A DNA stretch of 10,084 nucleotides from positions 1 through 10,084 of the forward strand of contig JAWCLZ010000035.1 of assembly GCA_038850275.1 (NCBI GenBank), given 5' to 3'. Made by a program: the position numbers and the translations under genes. Within the stretch, counting starts at the first letter, position 1; every line of letters begins with the position of its first letter. Below are positions 5,651 to 10,084 of this stretch, in pieces. The notes beneath the pieces are model-generated. The model was not told the DNA's origin and made no database searches. It saw only the letters and a list, made by a program, of their open reading frames with translations. The DNA is from JAWCLZ01 sp038850275. GTDB taxonomy: Archaea; Halobacteriota; JAWCLZ01.

Positions 5651-5940
5651 ATCGACGAGCTCCACTTCTAATTCACATAGCTTTTCAATATCAATATCTT
5701 CTACAAGGGCTTGTAAAAAGCAAGATGCTCCTTTAAAATCTATTTCGCGAATTGAATAAAGTTTCTAGTGTCTCTCCTAGAAAAATACCTCCAATAACGG
5801 ATGTAGTTTATCCAAATGAATGTACCAAGGTTAGCTCGGGGAGAGCAAAATTCACACGTTACTCTTCCAGTTTCACTGATTTTTAGCGAGGTTGGATAGT
5901 TAGCAGTTTTCCCCTTATACCTCAAAGAAAAGTATTCCAT
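5639..5940 (-). pseudogene. Minus-strand gene remnant in three frames, with a CxxC motif
   Basis: Protein-like sequence continues across three frames. Frame A starts at ATG 5940-5938, preceded by GGGGATATATCT (a plausible ribosome site), and reads MEYFSLRYKGKTANYPTSLK then ISETGRVTCEFCSPRANLGT. Near 5803 it continues in frame B as VIGGIFLGETLETLF. Near 5748 it continues in frame C as IREIDFKGASCFLQALVEDI then DIEKLCELEVELVDLEA to a TGA at 5641-5639. Both switches are consistent with one extra base each; removing two bases leaves exactly 300 nt, i.e. 99 codons plus stop. The C-E-F-C pair suggests a small metal-binding or zinc-ribbon-like start. I do not recognise the family. Either a decayed gene or single-base insertion errors would explain this. 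Confidence 0.5.
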
Positions 5941-6007
5941 AGATATATCCCCAGATAGCGCTGGCAAGATTTTAAGTAAACTGATAGTCAAGGTAGAGAG
6001 GAGGCGA

Positions 6008-6199
6008 GTGAATGAGGAGGTTAAACGGGTTGTAATTTGGGATGAGGATAAGATACAGGCTTTGAAAGGCTATCTAGAGCGAGAGAAGTGCGCGGTCAAA
6101 GAAATCATTGAGGACTATCTGGAGCTTGAAGAAGAGGACGTAAAGCAGTCTCTTGAATTCGCTGCCCGGATGGGTTTAGAAGAGGGGTTCTTCCAGTGA
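6008..6199 (+). CDS. Small DUF433-like antitoxin-type protein
   Basis: A 63-residue protein starting at GTG 6008, with GGAGG 5 nt upstream (in GAGAGGAGGCGA). The second half, AVKEIIEDYLELEEEDVKQS then LEFAARMG, follows the DUF433 pattern of a helix-turn-helix ending in 'I-x-E-x-Y-P-x-L-x-x-E-D-V-x-x-x-L-x-Y-A-A'. The usual N-terminal segment with G-K-P-x-I-x-G-T-R is absent and is replaced by VKRVVIWDEDKIQALKGYL, so it is a diverged or short member. DUF433 proteins are usually the antitoxin next to a DUF5615 PIN-like toxin. No such toxin follows within the window, only stop-rich sequence and then a nucleotidyltransferase tail. It may be an orphan antitoxin. High Glu/Lys content and clean frame support expression. 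Confidence 0.65.
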   Translation: MNEEVKRVVIWDEDKIQALKGYLEREKCAVKEIIEDYLELEEEDVKQSLEFAARMGLEEGFFQ

Positions 6200-6377
6200 C
6201 AGCATGAGGCATCGTTGATATAGCACTATCTTTAGGGAATGGTTGAGGGTGAATTGTTGATGGGCAATATTTTTAATCTTTAAAGTAAAATCAATAATGG
6301 GTTTGAGAGGTTTTTGAGGCTGAGTTGAAGTTGGAATTACTTGCTCTTGCTTTTTAACCTTATCAATTGCATTTTGA
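6200..6377. other. Non-coding or decayed stretch
   Basis: All frames are broken by stops. Neither the DUF5615-like toxin expected after a DUF433 antitoxin nor the GSx10DxD half expected before the nucleotidyltransferase tail could be read here. I see no RNA gene. Confidence 0.4.
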
Positions 6378-6617
6378 GAGGCAAGTGAGGAGGTCAGTGC
6401 TCATCAGAAAAATCTGGATAAGAAGATATCGCCGATCATTATAAATGCAAACGAGTTAACGAAGTTGAAAAGAGAAAATAAACCCCTTTATGAAAGAATC
6501 GATAAGGGCATTGTGCTAATTCGAATCAAGGTAGATAGAAACCTTGTCTTTAAAGAGTGCGCGGGGCAGAGGCAGATCTCGAAGCGGCAAGAAACTTCAT
6601 CCAATTCTAGCTCATAA
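6378..6617 (+). pseudogene. 5'-truncated nucleotidyltransferase (MNT-type) C-terminal fragment
   Basis: The frame opens after a TGA (6375-6377) and runs to TAA 6615-6617 without a usable start at its beginning. It encodes HQKNLDKKISPIIINANELT then KLKRENKPLYERIDKGIVLI. This matches the end of small nucleotidyltransferase domains (S-P-I-I-x-x-x-x-E-L, N-P-L-x-x-x-I-x-x-G-I-V-L). The corresponding end of the intact MNT in this window is MPTIMSIKEF, NDPFALNI, KKEGVILYG. The catalytic half with GSx10DxD is missing upstream. The last ~28 residues (VDRNLVFKECAGQRQISKRQ onward) look like run-on sequence. No HEPN partner follows. It is probably the leftover of a second, now dead, MNT/HEPN-type system; being part of a larger fusion is also possible. 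Confidence 0.55.
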
Positions 6618-6633
6618 TTCAATAAGTAGAAGC

Positions 6634-6648
6634 GTGCGCTTAGCGCGC
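6634..6648. repeat. GC-rich hairpin: 6-bp stem, TTA loop
   Basis: GTGCGC-TTA-GCGCGC forms a 6-bp stem with one G-U pair, in an otherwise AT-rich intergenic region. It lies just after the truncated nucleotidyltransferase frame and is followed by CATTTTAGG. It could be a weak terminator or part of a larger RNA structure with the inverted repeat next to it. Confidence 0.4.
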
Positions 6649-6650
6649 CA

Positions 6651-6713
6651 TTTTAGGAACCGCCGAGAAGTCCTATCACTGTTGATCGAAGCGCATTTAC
6701 CATGTTCCTAAGA
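6651..6713. repeat. Inverted repeat pair (about 10-11 bp arms, about 43-nt loop)
   Basis: The arm TTTTAGGAAC (6651-6660) pairs with GTTCCTAAGA (6704-6713): 8 perfect bases (TTAGGAAC/GTTCCTAA), then a T-G wobble and another pair. The loop is relatively GC-rich. Possible readings are a structured RNA, a small inverted-repeat element, or the end of a transposon. None is proven. Confidence 0.4.
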
Positions 6714-6730
6714 TTGCTATAAATGTTCAT
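6653..6730 (-). other. 25-codon ORF spanning the inverted repeat, possible transposase tail
   Basis: ATG (6730-6728) to TAA (6655-6653) encodes MNIYSNLRNMVNALRSTVIG then LLGGS. The pattern N-x-x-x-A-L-R-x-x-x-I-G-L-L recalls the last helix of some DDE transposases (ISAs1-like), so it may be the residue of an insertion sequence whose body is gone. It may also be a chance ORF or a small protein. There is no Shine-Dalgarno sequence. Confidence 0.25.
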
Positions 6731-6896
6731 AAAAATTAAAAATAAATTATTAATTATAAAACAAAATGTTCAATGTCTAAACATTAAACAAAGGGTTTGG
6801 GATGCGGAGTAATTAAAAGGCTTTGAACCAATAGACTTACGCCCTCCGGCGGCTTAAAACTAATAAACCAATGCGCAGGTGATGCATTTCACTTTT
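6731..6896. other. AT-rich intergenic stretch with a GCC/GGC hairpin
   Basis: No coding frame. The first 60 bases are extremely AT-rich. A short inverted repeat AATGT-CTAA-ACATT lies at 6772-6785, and GCC-CTCC-GGC near 6842-6851 could form a small stem downstream of the minus-strand gene ending at 6897. No tRNA or other known RNA could be folded from it by eye. Confidence 0.35.
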
Positions 6897-7115
6897 TCAT
6901 CTCTGGCTAAGCATTTTTGTATATATCACTAGGAAGGCGGCAAAGTATAGCAATAGAAATATATTTAATTGCATTTTATGGCCACTGCTTAGCAGTGCTA
7001 TGCTCAGCAGCGTAATAGCGTGGAATATATTCTCCAAGCTCAAGTTTGTCTCCAAATACAACTTGAATTTGTATATTATAAATATTATTATTAAATTATT
7101 AAATATAATTATCAA
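6897..7115 (-). CDS. Small membrane protein ORF downstream of the PEF-CTERM protein
   Basis: A 72-residue ORF with a TTG start and no Shine-Dalgarno. The first ~20 residues (MIIIFNNLIIIFIIYKFKLY) are encoded by an almost pure A/T tract (about 7065-7115) that is more likely promoter or spacer, so a TTG further in (around LYLETNLSLEN) may be the real start. The rest, ENIFHAITLLSIALLSSGHK and FLLLYFAAFLVIYTKML, gives two hydrophobic helices separated by a short polar turn and reads as a genuine small membrane protein. An N-x-x-H at the start of the first helix faintly recalls DUF4383. It follows the PEF-CTERM-like gene by 29 bases, possibly in the same transcript. Function unknown. Confidence 0.4.
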   Translation of the reverse strand: MIIIFNNLIIIFIIYKFKLYLETNLSLENIFHAITLLSIALLSSGHKMQLNIFLLLYFAAFLVIYTKMLSQR

Positions 7116-7144
7116 ATTTAATTCTCAGCAATGAAATTACCTAT

Positions 7145-7681
7145 CTACCTTCTCCTTCTAGGGTGAGAAAATACAAATATCAATCCCAAAACTATGGCAA
7201 CTGGCAGCGCAATAGTTGGATACTCAGGTATAGTTGTCGGGTTTGGGGTAGCTGTTGGGCCAGGAGTAGGAGTAGGGGTAGGAGTAGGGGTAGGAGTAGG
7301 GGTAGGAGTAGGGGTAGGAGTAGGGGTAGGAGTAGGAGTAGGGGTTGATGACTCTAGTGGGGGTGAGTCTGAGGAGGTAGAGGTTGGCTCTGAACTTTGA
7401 GTTATATATGAATATGTCTCCCCTCCGAGCACTGGTGTTTGAGTGGGAGATGGCGAGGGTGCTAAAGTTGGAACTGGTGTTTGTTCTTCTTGAGGAATGG
7501 AGGTTGGTGTTTCTTCCGGAGTAGGAGTTGGCTGAATTTCTGTTTGAGTTGAGGGGGTTTCCTCAACATTTTTTTCAATATTATTATTATTTAAAAATAG
7601 GGCTGCCAGCGCTAATAGCGCTATCGATGTTAAAAGTGCTGCTAGCATTTTATTTCTATTATTTCTATTTTTATCTCCCAT
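7145..7681 (-). CDS. Surface protein with Thr-Pro repeat stalk and PEF-CTERM-like sorting signal
   Basis: A 178-residue exported protein. Residues 1-11 are polar and basic (GDKNRNNRNK); 12-30 form a hydrophobic signal or anchor helix (MLAALLTSIALLALAALFL). The middle is a Ser/Thr/Pro/Glu-rich linker, and residues 112-139 are about 14 Thr-Pro dipeptides from a 6/12-bp satellite. The C-terminus is tripartite: I-P-E-Y-P-T-I-A-L-P-V (151-161), a hydrophobic helix, then HPRRRR. This is the layout of PEF-CTERM sorting signals, processed by archaeosortases with transfer to a membrane lipid; here Tyr replaces Phe in P-E-F. No archaeosortase gene is in the window. The protein has almost no globular domain, so it may be a wall-spanning spacer or heavily glycosylated stalk (Thr/Ser-rich). 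A TATA box lies at 7731-7740 and a G5 run 10 nt before the ATG. Confidence 0.8.
   Translation of the reverse strand: MGDKNRNNRNKMLAALLTSIALLALAALFLNNNNIEKNVEETPSTQTEIQPTPTPEETPTSIPQEEQTPVPTLAPSPSPTQTPVLGGETYSYITQSSEPTSTSSDSPPLESSTPTPTPTPTPTPTPTPTPTPTPTPTPTPGPTATPNPTTIPEYPTIALPVAIVLGLIFVFSHPRRRR
7263..7346. repeat. 84-bp in-frame satellite, 14 x 6 bp (GGRGTA)
   Basis: On the plus strand GGAGTA and GGGGTA alternate, giving an effective 12-bp unit; on the minus strand it encodes Thr-Pro repeats. The unit is a multiple of three, so slippage would change stalk length without breaking the frame. The irregular GGAGTA-GGAGTA at both ends suggests recent expansion inside. Confidence 0.9.
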
Positions 7682-7730
7682 TATACTGCTGCCCCCAAGC
7701 TAGAAGGTTAAAATTAATTTGTAGATGGGA

Positions 7731-7740
7731 ATATAAAAAT
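7731..7740 (-). promoter_or_regulatory. TATA box of the PEF-CTERM-like gene
   Basis: The minus strand reads ATTTTTATAT. Initiation would be expected near 7709, giving a leader of roughly 28 nt that includes GGGGG (7692-7696). Confidence 0.45.
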
Positions 7741-7774
7741 ATTTTGCAAATAATTATGATGATGCAATATAACT

Positions 7775-8182
7775 TTATACTCCCACTGTTTTCACTATTC
7801 CTTGGAATTCTCTGTCAAATGTAAATAATGCCTCTATTCGAAGGCGCTTCATTAGTGCAATTGTAGTGCAGTCAGTGAAGCTCAATTCAGAGTCAAAATA
7901 CTGCTGGTACAGCTCAAGCGCTAAATCCAAGTCAGCTGCTGTTACGAAGATCAGCCTTAGCGGCTTGGCTTGAGCGAATTTTGCAATATCTAGAGCGATA
8001 TTTTTGTTTTTGGTAACAATGTAGGCATAGGAAACTGCCTCGCTTAATATTAGGTCGCTGATAATTGCAGTGCCATAGATGCCATCTAGTATATCTTCAA
8101 AAATACCTATTGCTGTTTTATGGTTTTTATCATCGCTATTTCTCGCTGCAACTATAGCTGAGGTATCAATTATTATGCTCAT
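7775..8182 (-). CDS. vapC: PIN-domain toxin, VapC-type
   Basis: A 135-residue PIN-domain protein, the normal size for VapC-type ribonucleases, which cleave tRNA or rRNA with Mg2+/Mn2+. The four acidic residues of the active site can be placed: D6 (IIIDTSAIVA), E48 (LILSEAVSYAY), D104 (LSFTDCTTIALM) and D123 (LFTFDREF). The C-terminal FTFDREFQGI-V-x-T-V is the characteristic PIN ending. Its ATG lies 17 bases inside the end of the preceding antitoxin gene, which indicates translational coupling, the standard arrangement for vapBC. All catalytic residues are intact, so the toxin should be active. The cellular RNA target cannot be predicted from sequence. Confidence 0.9.
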   Translation of the reverse strand: MSIIIDTSAIVAARNSDDKNHKTAIGIFEDILDGIYGTAIISDLILSEAVSYAYIVTKNKNIALDIAKFAQAKPLRLIFVTAADLDLALELYQQYFDSELSFTDCTTIALMKRLRIEALFTFDREFQGIVKTVGV

Positions 8183-8438
8183 AGCCTAAATGCTGATCGA
8201 TTTCCTCGGGGGAAGTTGAAATTCCCCATTTCTTGGGATTTGCAAGCATCCTACGCATCTCCTCGCCCTCGCTCATTATATAATCTATGAATTCCTCTAG
8301 ATGCTCGCTGGTATAGTCAAGAGCGAGATCTATTATTCGCTGATTAGTTAGCTTGAGTCCTTTTTTAGCTAGGCCAGCTTTCATTTGATCTAGAGTTAGC
8401 TTTGCATCCATTCCAATTTTAACACTGCAAATTTTCAT
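8166..8438 (-). CDS. vapB: VapB-type antitoxin
   Basis: A 90-residue protein directly upstream of and overlapping the PIN toxin. The N-terminal part has a short strand and helix arrangement (KICSVKIGMDAKLTLDQMKA, then KLTNQRIIDLALDYTSEHLE) compatible with a DNA-binding antitoxin, perhaps ribbon-helix-helix-like. The C-terminal acidic tail (SPEEIDQHLGYEHNN) could wrap the toxin. Identification rests on position, size and pairing more than on a recognised domain. The ATG lacks a clear Shine-Dalgarno sequence. Its upstream region carries three copies of a 7-bp repeat that might serve as an operator for autoregulation, as is usual for such pairs. It diverges from fwdD. Confidence 0.75.
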   Translation of the reverse strand: MKICSVKIGMDAKLTLDQMKAGLAKKGLKLTNQRIIDLALDYTSEHLEEFIDYIMSEGEEMRRMLANPKKWGISTSPEEIDQHLGYEHNN

Positions 8439-8446
8439 TTTATTCT

Positions 8447-8467
8447 TTTCTACTTTCTACTTTCTAC
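8447..8467. repeat. Three tandem copies of TTTCTAC upstream of vapB
   Basis: TTTCTAC is repeated three times without mismatch, 9 bases before the vapB ATG and between it and a TTTAAAAA-type TATA candidate (8481-8487, minus). A 7-bp periodicity at a toxin-antitoxin promoter is a plausible operator; slippage repeats are the alternative. Confidence 0.5.
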
Positions 8468-8556
8468 TTAACTTTTTTGTTTTTAAATGATAAGGCTGAC
8501 TTCAATCTTAATTCAATCACAACCCAAAGTTTTTCTCCCTCGGTAAAAATAGAAAG

Positions 8557-8567
8557 CTTAATAAATA
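8557..8567 (+). promoter_or_regulatory. Probable TATA box of the fwd operon
   Basis: CTTAATAAATA preceded by AGAAAG (BRE-like) predicts initiation near 8588, a few bases before AGGGTCAGGA and the fwdD ATG at 8600. This supports the short fwdD start and argues against the frame's upstream extension to 8477. Confidence 0.45.
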
Positions 8568-8599
8568 AAGTTATTTCCCTAGGAAAACGAGGGTCAGGA

Positions 8600-8983
8600 A
8601 TGACTATCAAAGTAAAACTGCTCTCTGGGAGAACTATTGCTCAAGGTAGCAATGTTGAAAATAAAACTTCGGGGGAATATTTCCTTGCAGTTGCAAGATG
8701 CGAGTTAAACTCAAGTATGATGGAGAAGCTGGGTGTCAAAGATGGTGATGATGTGAAAGTTAAAACAAAGTTCGGAGAAGTAGTTGTAAAAGCGAGGAAA
8801 TGCGATGGCAATCCAGATGGCATTGCTTTTATACCAATGGGCCCCTGGGCAAATAAGGTGATCGATCCCTATACCGGTGGCGTTGGAATGCCTGGCTTCA
8901 AAGGCATTGATGCAGAGGTAATGCCCACGAAGGAAAAAACACTTAACTTGAAAGAATTAATGGCAACATATAGGGGGAAGTGA
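8600..8983 (+). CDS. fwdD: Formylmethanofuran dehydrogenase subunit D (molybdopterin-dinucleotide-binding domain)
   Basis: A 127-residue subunit of the tungsten/molybdenum enzyme that interconverts CO2 + methanofuran and formylmethanofuran: first step of methanogenesis from CO2, last step in methane/alkane oxidation. FwdD corresponds to the C-terminal pterin-binding domain of larger molybdoenzymes and completes the cofactor site of FwdB. Family stretches seen: KVKLLSGRTIAQG at the start, KLGVKDGDDVKVKTKFGEVVV (beta-barrel core), GIAFIPMGPWAN and DPYTGGVGMPGFKG. The frame is open back to 8477, but the extra 41 residues (LNDKADFNLNSITT) do not resemble the family, the normal length is about 130, and the TATA box at 8557 would lie inside them. 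I therefore chose ATG 8600. The next gene starts one base after the stop. Confidence 0.92.
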   Translation: MTIKVKLLSGRTIAQGSNVENKTSGEYFLAVARCELNSSMMEKLGVKDGDDVKVKTKFGEVVVKARKCDGNPDGIAFIPMGPWANKVIDPYTGGVGMPGFKGIDAEVMPTKEKTLNLKELMATYRGK

Positions 8984-8984
8984 A

Positions 8985-10084
8985 ATGGTTGAGATAAAAG
9001 AAGCTGTTTGCTGCTTCTGCGGCTGCTTATGCGATGATATCTTAGTAGAGGTGAGCGATAATAAAATTATAAAAGTCAAGAATGCTTGTAAACTTGGCTA
9101 TAGCAGAATAGCTGGACATCACCCTAGATTTGAAGCGCCCACGATAAGGGAAAATGGAGAGTGGAAGAAAGTTTCCTATGAAGAAGCAATAGCTAAAGCT
9201 GCAAGGCTCCTAGCAAGTGCCAAGCGCCCCCTCCTCTACGGCTGGGCAAGTACAAGCAATGAAGCAATAAGCAAAGGCCTCGAACTCTGCGAAACCATAG
9301 GCGGTGTATATGATCAATGCGCCTCCGTTTGCCACGGTCCATCGATAGTTGCAGTTGCAGGCGTGGGAGCACCGGGTGCAACTCTAGGGCAGATAAAGAA
9401 TAGAGCTGACCTCATAATATACTGGGGCTGCAATCCAATGGAGGCGCATCCAAGGCATATGTCTCGATATTCAATATTCCCAAGAGGCTACTTCAGAAGC
9501 AAGGGGAGAGAGGACCGCAAATTTGTAGTTGTAGACGTGAGAAAGACAAACTCAGCAAATATAGCAGATATGTTCGTGCAAGTTGAGCCCAATCAAGATT
9601 ACGCAGTGCTCTCAGCTATAAGGGCAATTCTACGCAAGCACGAGGCAATTCTACCGGAAAAAATAGGTGGGGTGCCAAAAGAGCAATTAAAAACACTGGT
9701 TGAATGGATGAAGAAAGCAAAATTTGGAGTAATATACTTCGGACTGGGCTTAACCATGTCGCGTGGGAGATATAAGAATGTTGAAGTTGCAATTCAACTC
9801 ATCGACGACTTAAATGCAATTACCAAATTCACCATAACCCCAATGAGAGGTCACTACAACGTCGCAGGAGCAGGTCAAGTGGCAGCGTGGGAATATGGCT
9901 TTCCCTATGCAACTGATTTCTCAAGAGGCTATCCATATTATAACCCTGGTGAGACAGCGAGCAATGATTTACTAGAAAGAGGAGAAGTGGATACAATGCT
10001 TGTAATTGCAAGCGACCCAGGTGCTCACTTTCCCCAGAGGAGCGTGGCGCATATGGCTAAGATTCCCATAATACAAATCGATCC
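8985..10084 (+). CDS. fwdB: Formylmethanofuran dehydrogenase subunit B, catalytic (3' end outside window)
   Basis: The first 366 codons of a subunit normally about 430 residues long; the frame is open to the window edge. It holds the Mo/W-bispterin site and one 4Fe-4S cluster. Cluster ligands: C9-x2-C12-x3-C16 (VCCFCGCLCDD) and C35 (KNACKLG). The metal ligand is C116 in CASVCHGPSI, where some methanogens use selenocysteine; here TGC codes Cys. Other family marks are LLYGWASTSNEA, DLIIYWGCNPMEAHPRH, VVDVRKT, YFGLGLTMSRG and PMRGHYNVAGAG. The ATG is preceded by AGGGGGAAGTGA, so its ribosome site overlaps the end of fwdD; the two are translationally coupled. Two extra Cys in the N-terminal loop (C10, C14) are of note. 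Whether W or Mo is used cannot be told from sequence, so fmdB is an equal name. Confidence 0.95.
   Translation, partial: MVEIKEAVCCFCGCLCDDILVEVSDNKIIKVKNACKLGYSRIAGHHPRFEAPTIRENGEWKKVSYEEAIAKAARLLASAKRPLLYGWASTSNEAISKGLELCETIGGVYDQCASVCHGPSIVAVAGVGAPGATLGQIKNRADLIIYWGCNPMEAHPRHMSRYSIFPRGYFRSKGREDRKFVVVDVRKTNSANIADMFVQVEPNQDYAVLSAIRAILRKHEAILPEKIGGVPKEQLKTLVEWMKKAKFGVIYFGLGLTMSRGRYKNVEVAIQLIDDLNAITKFTITPMRGHYNVAGAGQVAAWEYGFPYATDFSRGYPYYNPGETASNDLLERGEVDTMLVIASDPGAHFPQRSVAHMAKIPIIQID

Noticed and set aside
6805..6835. tRNA-like T-loop on the minus strand (GGTTCAAAGCC)
   Set aside because: Only two pairs of the T-stem form and no acceptor, D-arm or anticodon arm could be placed.
7263..7346. 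Possible CRISPR array
   Set aside because: The repeat is a 6/12-bp satellite without unique spacers and is coding.
7163..7400. Plus-strand frames with Gly-Val or Arg-Ser-Arg-Gly repeats
   Set aside because: They are the antisense readings of the Thr-Pro satellite; the minus-strand protein has a signal helix and a sorting signal.
7754..7790. Box C-like ATGATGA as a possible C/D guide RNA
   Set aside because: No matching box D (CTGA) at a suitable distance and no terminal stem.
8477..8599. N-terminal extension of FwdD by 41 residues
   Set aside because: The sequence does not resemble the family, the normal size is about 130 residues, a TATA box lies inside it, and a purine-rich ribosome site precedes ATG 8600.
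9193..10011. Minus-strand frames of about 60 codons opposite fwdB
   Set aside because: Antisense of a well conserved catalytic subunit; low-complexity Leu/Arg composition.

Overview
The window looks like a chromosome segment of a methane- or alkane-metabolising euryarchaeon, of the Methanosarcinia, ANME-1/Methanophagales or Syntrophoarchaeum type. The evidence is formylmethanofuran dehydrogenase genes (fwdD, fwdB), an archaeal PEF-CTERM-type surface protein, archaeal TATA boxes, frequent AGA/AGG/ATA codons, and GTG/TTG starts mixed with leaderless-looking ones. The exact lineage cannot be fixed from the sequence.

Layout. Positions 1-90 are the 3' end of an unidentified plus-strand gene. From about 3680 down to 180 runs a minus-strand block: a fused two-domain NitT/TauT-type ABC permease, its ATPase, a stand-alone copy of the domain usually attached to the C-terminus of such ATPases, a TatA-like translocase subunit and a small two-helix membrane protein. 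No substrate-binding protein is present, and the permease start looks damaged (two in-frame TAA codons between the promoter and the body).

Positions 3857-5252 (minus) hold the most unusual locus. One protein joins a PD-(D/E)XK-type nuclease fold, a winged helix and an MNT nucleotidyltransferase, and the next gene is a HEPN protein with an R-x6-H motif. This resembles an MNT/HEPN toxin-antitoxin pair to which a nuclease/DNA-binding module has been added. A divergent promoter drives a DUF6602-like gene broken by a frameshift at an A6 run.

Positions 5344-6730 appear to be a graveyard of accessory genes: the DUF6602 remnant, a three-frame minus-strand remnant with a CxxC motif, an intact small DUF433-like antitoxin, a 5'-truncated nucleotidyltransferase tail, and a structured intergenic stretch with inverted repeats and a 25-codon ORF.

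Positions 6897-7681 (minus) hold a PEF-CTERM-like anchored surface protein with a Thr-Pro satellite and a downstream small membrane ORF. Positions 7775-8438 (minus) hold a vapBC-type toxin-antitoxin pair. Positions 8600-10084 (plus) are the core-metabolism part: fwdD followed one base later by fwdB, which runs off the window. The accessory block therefore lies between a transporter/Tat block and a central C1-metabolism operon.
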